This document shows positions 11,346-23,029 of a stretch of DNA of 64,000 bases, piece after piece. Below the pieces are notes generated by a model that was not told the origin of the DNA, did no database searches, and worked only from the letters and a program-made list of their open reading frames with translations. Source of the DNA: Icerya purchasi (taxonomy: Eukaryota; Arthropoda; Insecta; Hemiptera; Monophlebidae); assembly GCA_039619475.1 (NCBI GenBank), contig CM077115.1:394168557-394232556 (forward strand), in the 5' to 3' direction. Both the position numbers and the translations under genes were made by a program. Positions within the stretch are counted from its first letter, which is position 1; the number at the start of each line of letters is the position of its first letter.

Positions 11346-11989
11346 TTCTTGTTAAAAATCAATTTTTTTCCACATTATTCTCCATACTTTATAGTTAAAA
11401 AAAATCGATTGCTTTATTTTGAACTGCATTTCCACGATATAGAAACATCAAAAGCTACATTTCCATGGTAATTTGGCAAATTGATAGTATTTTGAGTCAA
11501 TCGCCTACGCGTTTTTATAATTCAGCGGAACGATAATGGTAAGATTTTTCAATTATTATCATCAACTATTGTATTTCTTATCATTCGTTTATCTATAATG
11601 CTTTGTTGTTTCGTTAATTCGACCAAGTGCGTCGCTTAGCAGATAAAACCAAAGCCAGCGGTAGTGCACGTCGCTTATCGCGGCTCGATCTTATCTCGAT
11701 CGACGCACGCCGTGTCATGTCTTCAAAAAAAAATAAATATTAAAAAAAAAAAACGAAGCTAAATCTAACCCAACGGTGTCCTGCTCTTCGTAACGAACGC
11801 TACCTTTTATACAGTCAGCTCCTGTCATTAGGTCTCCCTACTCCCTATAGCTCTTCCTTTATCCTCTCATTTCCTTCATCTTCTGTGGTGTCCGCACTGC
11901 TGTCCTTTGTTGCGTCCATTTCGGACCGCTTAGTTATTTAATTTATTAGCTTAGTTTTCTTGTTGTTAAGTCAATGCCGCTGGCGCGCC
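11346..11989. other. Non-coding stretch
   Basis: A more GC-rich patch at about 11630-11720 has several CG dinucleotides and a TCGATC palindrome. The stretch from 11760 to 11970 is pyrimidine-rich. I cannot assign either to a gene or element. Confidence 0.45.
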
Positions 11990-12254
11990 CAAAAAATAAT
12001 AAAAAAAAAAACAAAAAAAAACCCAATCATGAATGAAAAGCATTCAATTTCCCACATTATTAAGGATAACTCAAAAACTACTGGTCAGATCTTGATCAAA
12101 TTTAAATGGGACCACACGAGAAGCACCAGCTTTCAAATAAAAGAAGAATAATCAAAATCAGTTCACCTAGAAGAAAGTTCTGAGGTAACACAATAAAAAA
12201 AAAAAATTACAATCGAATTGAGAACCTTCTCCTTTTTTTGAAGTCGGTTAAAAA
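11990..12254 (+). repeat. Dispersed insect repeat, 3' tail
   Basis: The end of this segment (GAATTGAGAACCTTCTCC at 12214-12231, a T run, then GAAGTCGGTTAAAAA) is a sequence I recognise as the terminal part of a repeat that is common in arthropod genomes. It is preceded by a short open segment reading HIIKDNSKTTGQILIKFKWD (from about 12053). Another, shorter piece of the same tail lies in inverted orientation near 26920-26950. I do not know with certainty which transposon superfamily it belongs to. Confidence 0.5.
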
Positions 12255-12599
12255 TAGGGATTCCTCTGGCGTATAAAAACCAGAGATAGGATCAATAACA
12301 TCATCAACGTATGTCAGAATATAATGTCATTTTTCGATAAATAGGTGCATTATAATTCAACGCCCTTATTAAAAAACAATATTATAAAGCCGATAGTTTT
12401 AAAAGACCGTTCACAGTAAGCGATATAGTTCAATTTTAAATGAATATTTTAATTTTACCGTTTTCGTGTTTTATTGTTTTAATTTTTTTTGATACTAATT
12501 TTTAGTTCAACGTTTTTCTTGTCCGGTTTTGATTTTTGTTTAATTTATTGAAATTCTATTTGTGAATATCGCACAAAAAACTAATCTGTGATGAAAATT

Positions 12600-13160
12600 C
12601 AATAATACATCTGTGTGCAGTACTACAGTAATTTTTTTCTCTGGTGTGGTTCGGTGCCACCGTGAAATCTCAGCGCAGGAAGAAGCCCGACTGCTTCGAC
12701 GCAATGAAATAGTTTTTATTTGAATTTCTTTTTTTTACGATAAATTTTTGAATCCTAATGCTCCGAGCGGAGCTTTTCCGATTATGACGCTGCATGTGTC
12801 ACTGGTGCCCGTGTTTTAGTAGTTTTTCGTAAATTTAAGTTCTTGTCAAGTGGCTGCCCCAAACAACAAGGACCTGAATAGGAAAGGCGTAACCTAAATG
12901 AGGAGCTGCCAAGCGGCTAACCAGATGAGTTTTTTTTTCCTTTTCTCGATCGTTCTGTCACCCTGTTAGGCCCGGTGTCTGTAAATTTACGACACGTTCC
13001 GCTGCGGTTTTTTTTTTGGTTTTTGTGTTTTTGTCTTGTTTTCTATGTTATTATTATTTTTTATTTTATTTACGTTACACCTCTTTTACCGCTTGTTTCA
13101 GTCCAATCACCGCTAGTTTACAACCGTGCCTGAGTATAAAGAAAGGGGATTTGTCTAGAG
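12600..13160 (+). other. Possible 5' untranslated region of the gag-bearing element
   Basis: This is less AT-rich than its surroundings, with several CG dinucleotides and T runs, and it leads directly into the gag-like segment. I looked for a matching LTR pair between this stretch and 14400-18180 and saw no clear alignment by eye. LTR boundaries and a primer-binding site are therefore not established. Confidence 0.3.
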
Positions 13161-13721
13161 TGGACAGTATCACAAGGTGCAGTCGATCTCGGACGATTCC
13201 AGCGAGAAAGGCAGTGTTGTACCACCTGAGACCGCGGACGTTCTGTCTGAGACAGGACCGGAGGGTTATGTACCTCCCAGTCCGGCGAGGCGTGAATTCG
13301 AGGACTCTGAGCCATCTTTCGCTGATTTTCCTCCTCTTACTAGGCTGGAGAAGATGATGGCGGAGTTTTTTGAATAAGAACAATCAAGCTATGAAAGAAA
13401 ATAACGAAGATCTAAGTAATAAATTAAATAATCAGATGGAAGAAGTTATAAAAGAAAATAATGTAGATCTAAATAATAAATTTGAAAATATTAATGATTA
13501 ACCCGCCTAATTTTAAACTAGGGATAAACAGTAAATTAGAAGAGAACAATAAAAACATTTATGAAATAAAAGAAAATAATAAAGAAATAAATAATAAATT
13601 TGAGGAAAACAATAAAAATATCAACAGTAAATTTAACGAGATTAACGAAAACTTTAACAAAATCAATGAAAGCAATATAGAATTAAATAGGCGGATTAAC
13701 ATCCTTGAGACGAAGTTATAG
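13160..13721 (+). pseudogene. LTR-retrotransposon gag-like coding remnant
   Basis: Three consecutive open stretches in shifting frames encode material typical of the N-terminal region of insect Gypsy-type Gag. The first (13177-13377) is acidic, Ser/Pro-rich and ends LEKMMAEFFE. The second (about 13380-13500) and third (13482-13721) are strongly charged heptad-like repeats of the kind KENNEDLSNKLNN and NKINESNIELNRRINILETK, predicted to form a coiled coil. A frame change lies between the first and second, and a stop followed by a frame change near 13500. The family assignment is by general resemblance; no capsid major homology region or zinc knuckle is visible. There is no protease, reverse transcriptase or integrase downstream, so the element is internally deleted or this is an isolated fragment. 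Confidence 0.45.
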
Positions 13722-13859
13722 CAAAATTTGAACCAATATAAAAGTCGAAATAAATAATATCTCCTCGGACATACAATTTCGAAATTCGATGGAAAAATAA
13801 ATAATAAATCAAAAAAAAAGAAATAAAAGATGGCCTCTTGATAGTCACAATGGTGTAAA

Positions 13860-14051
13860 TTGCAGGGTCGGATGCAGGAGAGCAATGAGGACCAGGGGCA
13901 TGAGCATAATGAAGATAATGGTGATGAAACCAGTAATAATTATAGAAATATTAATAGCAGCTATGATAATATAAATAGTAATAATATTAGGGACGATAAA
14001 GATGTCGAAAGCGAAAATAATGACGTTAAGTATAATGGCAATACAAATAAC

Positions 14052-14088
<37 letters not shown>

Positions 14089-14390
14089 GTACTTATAGGA
14101 CTGATAATGATGATAATTTTAATAATAATAGTGATATTAGCGACCAGGGTAATATAAATAATCAGGATGATCTCGACGGTCCGCTTAAAATAACTTTCAC
14201 GAGTAAAATGAAAGACTTAAAAACTAGCAATAAAATACGTCGCAAGAAAAGAGAAAAAAATAAAAGATATAAAAGCAAGGTAGGAAATTCAGGAAACGTC
14301 AGGATGGCTATTAGGACAGAACAGGTGATTATAAATAAAAGGAAAGGAAGAACAGGTAAAGCTAAAATTAGAAAAACTAAATATGTATAA
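13860..14390 (+). CDS. Asn-rich, low-complexity ORF (176 codons)
   Basis: This is the longest ATG-started frame in the window. The first half is acidic and Asn/Asp/Glu-rich (QESNEDQGHEHNEDNGDE), with a poly-Asn run encoded by an (AAT)n tract at about 14049-14087. The C-terminal third is very basic (NKIRRKKREKNKRYKSK and KRKGRTGKAKIRKTKY). It follows the gag-like remnant in the same orientation, so it may be a 3' ORF or a rearranged Gag/nucleocapsid tail of the same element. No catalytic or zinc-binding motif is visible. A chance frame opened by the microsatellite is possible for the N-terminal half. The basic C-terminal part is harder to explain that way. Function unknown. Confidence 0.35.
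14049..14087 (+). repeat. (AAT)n microsatellite
   Basis: About thirteen AAT units, translated as poly-Asn within the 176-codon ORF. Confidence 0.9.
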
Positions 14391-14399
14391 GGTCAAATT

Positions 14400-17300
14400 C
14401 CTAAAGAATTATGTAAACTTAGGCTTGCTCGTTTAAAATATAGTCATGTATGGAATTCTCGCCGCCGGTGGGGTCCGGTTGCGATTTCCGGTCGTGGAAA
14501 TATCGGCGGAAATAATAAAATAAATAGAGGAAGCGAGCCGAATTTACCCGGATTACGATGCTCCTAAATTAAGTGACAATAACGCGCCGAAGTAATAAAA
14601 TCGGAGTAAATTTCAGTTGTAAACTCGTTCGTCCGACTGGAATAAATGTAAACATTATTCATCTAGTCAGCACAAAAGGTTAACGTCTAGTCAAAAAATC
14701 GAATTAATCGTAAAAAATAAATGAAGTTATCATAAATCGGCCTATGGACGAGTGCGAGGAACCGCTTCTAAGATGTTATAACAGGTACCCAGCGTTTCTG
14801 AGTCGTTTCGGTGGAGAGTAAGATGTCGAGTGTCGTTTTGTTCCGTTTAAGCTCCGATGTTATTGGTTTTCGAAAATCTTTCATCCCAGTTCGTGCATTC
14901 ATACGCGTAATATTTACAGAGTAGCATCGATTTTTTCCTGAAAACTCCTGAAAGCGTAGTGTGTTTATTTTCCTTTTGTCAGGTTCTGCCTGTTTGTACT
15001 ATTGCACTCGGATGTTTATCTATACCTGTATTTTATTTATTTAGTTATCCGCGTAGCGTAGGCCTCTAGTCAGGTTATCAGTTAGTTATCCGTAATATGT
15101 GCATTTTATTTATTTATTTTTTTTTTTTTCAGTCTATTTTCGTCAAGTTATGTTAGTTCTTTCGGTCGAGTTTTGCGTTGTTTTTACAATGGTTAAGATC
15201 TTTGAGACGTTTCGTAGAGTATGTTCTTCGCGCGAGGGATAGCCTATTGCCCTGTGGTTCGTTTGTTTACATCGCTAATTGTTGAGGGCATCCACTATCC
15301 GATTCTTGTGGTGGAGTTATATTCCAACCCGCATTCGCTCTATAGTGTCCAGATAAGAAGATTGCCTCGCGATATTCATAAAAAACCTATTCCGAGGGGC
15401 GGCGCCAGATTTCATTTTCTACGCATTTACGTATTTATTCAGATTTTACTTATAAAGAAGAAAAGAACGGAATTTTTCACGTATGTTTGTTGCCGACTGT
15501 TGCTCGCATCGAAGTTTTAGTGTCGGCGGCATTGTGCCATTGAGCAGCCGGTTCACGACCGTTAGTCCGGTACGATACTGTTGTTTAATTTTTTTTCTAT
15601 ATTACCGAGGGGCATTAGGAAATCATCTTTTTCTCCACGAACGTGAAGGGGCGAAAGGCCTACCACGCGGGAAAGTCGCCTCCGAGGAGATATTTTTTGA
15701 ATATTTTGTGGTCTTGTGCTACGAGATAACCGAACACGGTGCCGGAACGAGAGTTCCCGTCCAGCAACATTGGAAAGAATTGATGACGACATTTACCGTC
15801 CGGCAGCCTGGAAGAATTATCGGTCTTATAGCGCGATCAATGTTCTGTTTGTTCTCGTAGGAAGATCTTCTCGGCTCAACAGAACGGGGAATTATTTTAA
15901 TTTTCTCACTTACTCTAGTATTTTAATTACATCTATATTCTTCTTTTGCGATGCAACTGTTCCGGTTTAACGGTGTACGGAATACGACTTGTTATCCATT
16001 CCGGCACCTTACCGTCTTAACATCTTTAAGTCATTGTTGCCGCCACTTATCAAGTGCTAAATCCCATTTCGTGCGTATAAGTGAAGCGTGAATGAAAATT
16101 TGAAAGGAAATATCGGCATATCGCTATTTAAGACTTCGGCCCCATAAATCGTTCGCTATATGTGAATTTTAATTTCTGTTTTGCGTTCGATAATTAAAGT
16201 TAGTTTTGTTTATACTTATTTTTGGTAACTGCGGCCAATAATATTATGTATATTTGAATTGTTTCTGTTGAACCTCCGACGTCGCATGCAGATCGGCGGG
16301 TGGCGAGGTGTGTTAATGACGCCGCATTATATAACGATGTCATTTTTTTTTTTAGGAATTTTTATGTTGCGTTACCGGGACGGAACGTTCCGACTCATTT
16401 AGATGTAGAATGTAGAATTGTTATTTCGTGAAATGTTTAGTGTCTTCGGCGAGGCCTATGCCCCCTCGATATTTATTTTACGTAAATTGCTAAATTAGTT
16501 GTTACACTTGGATATATTTATTTTTTTTGTGATCTTTTGGTTCCGTCGTCGCATATGGCGTCGACGATATCGTTTTAGAATTTGGGGGGATTTTCTTTAT
16601 GGCCGTTGCGAGACAGTCGTGGTCATTGTGTAGGCTAACAGGCGTGAGTTCCGATTAAATGTCGGGAGTTCCTATATTTGGATACGTAATGTGCTATAAA
16701 AGATTTATATTTGAAGGCATTTGCCGACGGCATGTATTACAATGTATTTCGGGTATTATTTTATTTGGCAAATAGAAAAACATTCCGCGGATTTGGCGCC
16801 ATTTATATGTAAAATATTTAATGATAGTCAGAACCGTGATAGCGAGCGTGTGTGCACGAGGAATTTGGCATTGTGTATTAATTATTCGGAAATATTTTTG
16901 TTGCCAGTTCTGGAATGTGTGCGAGTGTAAGTGCCCACGACTAGAGATTTAATTTGGAAAAAATTATTTGGACGTTTTTTTTGTTTTTCTTTGGTTCATA
17001 AATTATGTTTTGGTTCGTTCCGGTGGTACGCGCCGTAGAAAGTGCGCAGGGTAGTTTCGTCGCCCGAGGAAAAATGAAAGCCGGTGCAGGATCTGTCCGG
17101 TTTATTTTTGTGGATGTGTTTAAGGTAGGGAAATGGAGGGAGTCCGCGACTCTGTTTCGGAATCGCCTGGGTTCTCGTGAGTTTGATACCCAGTCTTATT
17201 TTCTGCCCAGTAAGCCAAGAGGATTTCCCCCCGTGAAGTATGGCTGAGTGCCACATTTCCGATCTTCGATAAGTATCTATTTGTTGTTTTTTTAGGTGGT

Positions 17301-18180
17301 TCAGCTTTTTCGCGTCGTGTTTGAGTCAGAGGGTGTCGAAAGGGAGGCTCTCACTCTCTCTTGTGGTAGGCCAAAGGGGGTGTTTCCACATTACGCATGG
17401 TATTCGAGTGCACCACTTTGGAGCGTTGTGGCATTGTGTCGTTAGGAATTTTTTTTTCGGTGGCTCGGATACATGCGATCTTTTTGTGATCATCATGTGG
17501 AGGTTATTTTAGATTTTGCGTTTAATGTCGGTTTATCTAATTCGCTGTTAGTACTCTGTTATTGGTAGTATGGCTTGAGGTCATTAGTGCCTGTTCGAGG
17601 ACTTTTGTTGTTCATAGATTTGTCAGAGTTTTTTTCAGGTTGAACCTGATTTAATGTTTCTAGTCCGTAGGTAGTATTAGGTTGTAATGGTGTTCTGTTG
17701 GTATTTTTCTGGATTAATATTGTTCGTAGATTCTTATTTTGGTCCCTGCGAGGACATGGTACTGTTCTTAATAGCTCTAGCCGTGTGGAGGTTCCGAATT
17801 CGATTTAAGGAGATCTTTTTATTCGAGCATTTTGATATTCGGTTTAATTTTCTCTGCTAATGTTAGTCCATAATTCGGATGCCGGTCTGGGGAATCAGAT
17901 CTGAGGCTTTCCTGCAATTTTATTTATTTATTTTTTATTATTTGTTTGTCGTAGTGGGACTTGATGCCGTTGTGTGGTATGTGTGTGGTGTCTCTGAGCA
18001 ATGGGTGTTAAACGGCGGAATAATGTTCAGGATTCTGTTGCTCGACAGTGGATGGTCCGAATCAGATGGTTCTTTTGCAGCCAAGTTTTCATCCAAAACT
18101 TTTGTTTTGAATGGAAATGGGGATGAGGTAGTGTGACGGATTTGGTACCTGTAGCGCGATATTTTAGCGGTGTTCGAATT
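14400..18180 (+). other. G+T-biased island, possible long 3' region of an LTR element
   Basis: From about 14.4 to 18.2 kb the plus strand is visibly richer in G and T, poorer in A, and less AT-rich overall than the flanks, with frequent CG dinucleotides and T runs. The change is fairly sharp at both ends. It starts just after the Asn-rich ORF. Frames here (for example 15221-15520, 15483-15860, 17005-17247) overlap one another in different frames and give no recognisable protein. I read it as non-coding: a long LTR/UTR of the element at 13.2-14.4 kb, or an unrelated non-coding transcript. Repeat boundaries could not be fixed by eye. Confidence 0.4.
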
Positions 18181-19393
18181 ATAAAAATATGCTCTTTGAT
18201 AAAATCATTTATTCACGGTCTATCGGACACCGTTTTAGAGAGGAGGAGAACTACTCGCGGCATATTCCGTTTTTTTCTTCAGTACTAAGGCAGCAAAATG
18301 TTAAAAAAGATTTAGCCCAGCACACACAGTCGTGTACACTATTAAACAAACAAAAATTAAGCAGCCACCTTTTTTTTTTCTAATTTTTTACATAATAAAA
18401 ATTAAATTTATGTAAAATTGAAGTTTAAATTTCGATAATTTATGCGAACAACGAAAAAGAATAATTCAAAATTAATTTAAAAAATGAATAAATAAATAAA
18501 AACGGTTATTCAGTAACTTTAAGAACTTTTTTTTTTTTTTTTTTCTTTCATCATTTTGTTTCTAGGACCACAATTAGCTCTGAGCTGAGTTATCTAGAAC
18601 GTGACTTGTTTTACATAAACACTTACACATGTCTCTTTTCATCAGAACTCGACTACGTGATTTTACTTAAAACTGAAACATTGGAAGTCGGAAGAAAGGT
18701 CTGATCATTGGGAGAAATTGTGCGCGAATACACAAGAGAAACTAAAAAAAATCCAAGCAGAATACATGCTGGAGATAAGCATTTAAAAACCTCGCCGTTG
18801 GACCGGACCGTGCTGACTCGGATTGAATTTTTCTGCTAGTTTGAGTAATATTACTTTTCTTGAAATACTGTTGTAATTTTCTCAGGGTTGTTGTCATCCG
18901 GGTAATACATCTCTACAACAGTATCTCTTAAGCTTTCTCCGCGGATTCTCAGGGAGAAACGAGGAGAACAAGCTTATCATATCCACTTTTATTGGGTAAA
19001 ATAAAAATCGAAGTTTAAGCGTCTCACAAATTATTTCTATTTAAAGGCGTTCAGAAATACTCATTTCCCAAGATAAATAAAATGATCATTAATAAATAAT
19101 TATAACGAAAATAGGCGAACCTTTAAGGGGCTAGATATAACGGTGGCAATTTCGTAAAGCAAATTAGAATGCTGGAATTATAAAGGTGTAATAATTAATT
19201 TAACTTGGAAAACCGAATGGGAATATGTGCATGGATTGTGTATGAACTTTTATCTGAATGTTTTTCAAAGTTTTGTTGATTTATTTATTTATGTCTGTTA
19301 CTGTTTTCATTTTGCGCAAATTTAATGGTATACATTTTTTATTTTGACTTTTTTTTTCTTTTTTGTTTCGTTTTGTACTGTTCGCTAGTCTAG
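18181..19393. other. Non-coding stretch
   Basis: AT-rich sequence with T runs near 18370, 18530 and 19350. I see no coding segment or repeat I can name. Confidence 0.5.
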
Positions 19394-19920
19394 ATCCCAT
19401 CACACCAGGGCATTGAGGGCAACGAGGTGACCGATCCACTCGCTAAGGAAACGTCTAGTCAAACAGAAGATTCAGCTTTTAAACTTCTTTTCACAAACCT
19501 CGAATATTATAGCGAAAAAATCGCAATCCGTAACACCTTCCAACACTTAACATTCGCTGGCTTAAAATCGCCGCAGCAAATCCTGATTTTCTGAACCTCT
19601 CTCAGGAAATAATAAGTACCGTAAACAGATGCCAGGTGAGAATCACTGTGGTCTGAATGCCTATTTGGCTCGAGTCAGCCTTATCGTAAGTCTTTGCTTG
19701 TGACTACGGCATCTTCATACAAAACCTGAATTATGTTTTCTGGCAGTATCCAAAATATGACACCCAACATTCAACTCTATTAATTATTTCGAAGCGCCCC
19801 AACATTTACCCAAAAATTAATATCATCTCGATTATTACCGATCTTCAAAACAATGTTTGTAAAGCGTTATTTCAATTTTTATCAGATTCTAATTTAAAAA
19901 TTTAAACTATACCTGTAATA
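19394..19920 (+). pseudogene. LINE fragment: end of RNase H domain and C-terminal region (second LINE family)
   Basis: From 19394 one frame reads IPSHQGIEGNEVTDPLAKET, which is the C-terminal RNase H motif of I-group non-LTR retrotransposons. His of SHQGI and Asp of VTDPLA are preserved. The open frame continues to about 19590. A further segment then reads, with frame changes, CDYGIFIQNLNYVFWQYPKYD and, near the end, ISIITDLQNNVCKALFQFL. This corresponds to the cysteine-containing C-terminal region that follows RNase H in these elements. The fragment is 5'-truncated just before the motif and interrupted by stops after 19590. The protein differs clearly from the three-copy family at 28, 35 and 43 kb, so this is a separate family. 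Orientation plus; not functional. Confidence 0.75.
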
Positions 19921-21030
19921 AAAATCGTTACATATGTTTATATACATTTAAATTGTTTGGCCATTGCAGATTAAATGCGTTAATAAATATAGATAACATC
20001 TAGATACTTCGGCTGCAATTTACTAGTAGCATTTAATGGTAAAAATACAAATTTAATATTTCTTAAATTGGTATCTTTCGCATGAGCAAAACAATTGTTT
20101 GCACTCCGCCACGAATCGCTTATCTAATGTGTTTACCCTTTTGTATAAAAAGCTGAAGTTGTTTGTTGTTATAACTGATTCTCATAACAATATAAACAAA
20201 AATTTTACCTTTATTTAATTGGTTATTCCGGAAGGCCTATAACGATTTTAATAAATTAGTCAAAGCCTTTTAAAAGGGATTGTTTTAGTGATCGCCAGCT
20301 TTTTAGGGTTAAATGTATTTGTTTAATACGGGCTTATGTACCACGATAAAAAAAAGTAATATGTTTATTTTTACGGACTATAATAAATAGCGAATCGAAA
20401 ACAGATAAAAGTGTATATCTTTGCTTGGTGATAAAATATGTTTATTTACGATTTATACGATGTGCCAATTAAAGTAAATATGTTGTCGTTGTAGAGTTAT
20501 ACTAATGATAATTTGTAACAATATTTCTGGTTTATGAATATTTGTTCTTATTTCGAGTAATGCGAGAATACTTCAATATTGGAAAATAACGCAATGTTTA
20601 CGAATGTAGTTTTATAAATAGATTCAACAAAACTCAGTCACCCTATATTTATATACAAATATATATATATATATATAAAAATATATACATATATCACTCA
20701 TTAAATACAACAACGTCATAAATCAAAAAATAGCGAATTTGAATTATGTATATAGTTGGAATGCATTTTATGAGTACAATTAGAGGTTAGAACGCCATAT
20801 TTGTAAATAAGAAACTCGACAAAATAAGCATTGCTCTTGGAAAGGGTACACCGTTCAAATTATAGTAAATGTAAATGTTAATTTGCGTTTTCTGCGAAAT
20901 AGCGTTTTTTGAGTTATGACGTTTTTGTATTTAATAAATGATATGTAAGCGTTCATTTATTTATAATGAAAGGAAATCTACTAATTAATCAGTTTTCAAA
21001 TGAAAACATTGTTTTATATCTCCTCTTCAG

Positions 21031-21059
21031 AGCAATTAGAAAACGAGGAGAAATGTAAG
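21031..21059 (+). other. Candidate 29-nt microexon
   Basis: A pyrimidine-rich tract ending CTCCTCTTCAG (21020-21030) is followed after 29 nt by AAG|GTAAGTAT. Both splice signals are close to consensus. One frame reads QLENEEKCK without a stop. It lies on the plus strand, opposite to the PKG exon, and no neighbouring exon is visible, so chance remains quite possible. Confidence 0.2.
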
Positions 21060-22983
21060 GTAAGTATAAAAATTTGTTACATATTAAACACTAGTTACGA
21101 AAAACAGAGCAACAAGAAAAAATAGATCGTTTTTCTAACTTGAAATGTACTAGTTCCAGTTAAAGTTTTCGTAATTATCGAAGTTAATTTTTTTCATCCT
21201 GTTCAGTTTGAGTTATTTTTGTTTATCGATGTAAAAAAATCATTAAAAGCGGATATCTTTTCGTTTTCTTCTGAAATTCATTGTGGCAAGAATTATCTAG
21301 ATCTTTTTAAAAGTTCTTACCGAAAAAGCACGGTAAAAGTATATTCATCTTCCCCACCCATAATCTGATAATATTTACAAAGGTAATCCCTCGCAGAGAT
21401 TTAATTATGTCGAAAATATATGGAATGAATTTAAAAGTACAGAAAAGATACTTGTAACATTAATCTCTTCTGCAGAAATAGACACAAACATAGCAAACGC
21501 TTTAACTGTACTGTAACAAATCATGATAAAATCTTCATCGTAAAAGGGGGGTTGGGGATATTACGTAGTACAAGAACCTTAAATTTAAACAGGTTTTCGG
21601 TAAATAGTACAAAAGCAAGCGAATATTGATAGGAACAAAAAAAAGGTACAATTACATAAACTAGCAAACGACAAATTAAGAATGGAAAGAAACGAGCAGC
21701 GCAAAAAGTTCCTTTAAAATCCATTAGCAAAAGCTAATTCTTTATGGAAATTAAAAACATATTTTTGTCAAAATTTATTCAGAGCTATTTACGATTAAAA
21801 TACCTCGCATAGACAACAAATGGGCGAATAATTCAGTAAAGCTAGACCCCCTAGTAAAGTACAAGGCTAAAACGACGCTTTAATTATAACCCTGTCCGAA
21901 ATAAATACGCATTTCTACAACTTAGAACTGATAATAACATTACCACCAACAAAGTTATTAAACTTGTAAGGATCATAAAAATAACGTACTGACCGCCATC
22001 AAATGATTACAAAATTTTAAAAAAACCAACGACAAAAGCAGTTAGGTCATTTTTTGCATTTTCAACTCACTTATTCGTCTATTTTATTTTCTTGTACTGT
22101 ATATCTGTCTCTTTGGTCAACATCCTGCAGTAGGTTTTCGTGCTTTTTTCCCCTACTAAGTTAAACGTCGCATATCATGTCGTCGTTATATTCATTAATT
22201 TAGTTATGTGTTAAAACTCGTGTCGGTGGTCGGTACACATATTAGTAATTATTTTATGAATGTAACGTTATTATGTATGCAAATAAATCTTTCTTTCTTT
22301 AAATTTTTGGTCAACAACGTAACCTAAATAAGTCTATTAACATTATTTGAAAACGATTATCCTTTTACAAAATATAATACTACCATTCAGTTTTAAAAAA
22401 AAGTTGGATAATTAATTTCAATAAACATACAGGACACTCCTGCATATAATTATCATCAAAAAGGTGTTTGATATGACACGGTCAAAAAAGGAATTATATT
22501 TTCAAATTAATTAAGCATCGATATGCAGACTATTTTCAAGACGCACATTAAAATTTTATACTCGTATATAGAATGAAAAATTTTCAAACCCGTAGGGTAT
22601 CAATATTAGGTGCGTATTTGTTCATAATATATACAACATTAATGATATTTCTAACGGTAATAAATTAGAATTGGTGTAAACACATTATTTTTAGATACGA
22701 TAACTAATATTTAACAAGGCGGCGAATGGAATAAGTTCAACATCACGAAATGGCGAATTAAAATTAGTAGCAAGGCAGAAGCAGCTGTCTTTATTAAACG
22801 AAGAGACAAACAATACACACACCTCTTAAACAGACGGATATACTTGTAACGGCTGACGTTTTCATTTATTTATTTATTTATTTATATTAAAAATAATGTT
22901 GTCGAAGTGCAGCGGTCTATTACTTTCTTCTTTCAACAGAAAATCGTAACCATTATTAGCAAATAAATCATATCTATAAACAA

Positions 22984-23029
22984 GTCGTCACCTTACCGAA
23001 ATTACTGTCGTCACCTTACCGAAATTACT
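22984..23029. repeat. 23-bp tandem duplication
   Basis: The 23-bp unit beginning GTCGTCACCTTACC occurs twice with no gap and no mismatch. Confidence 0.9.

Noticed and set aside
13016..13383. Open frames of 113 (+), 102 (-) and 65 (-) codons overlapping the gag-like remnant.
   Set aside because: They are alternative-frame or opposite-strand shadows of the acidic Gag segment at 13177-13377.
15221..15970. A cluster of frames (99, 125, 76 and 84 codons) on both strands.
   Set aside because: The frames overlap each other in a less AT-rich block where stops are rarer. None shows a motif or consistent codon use.
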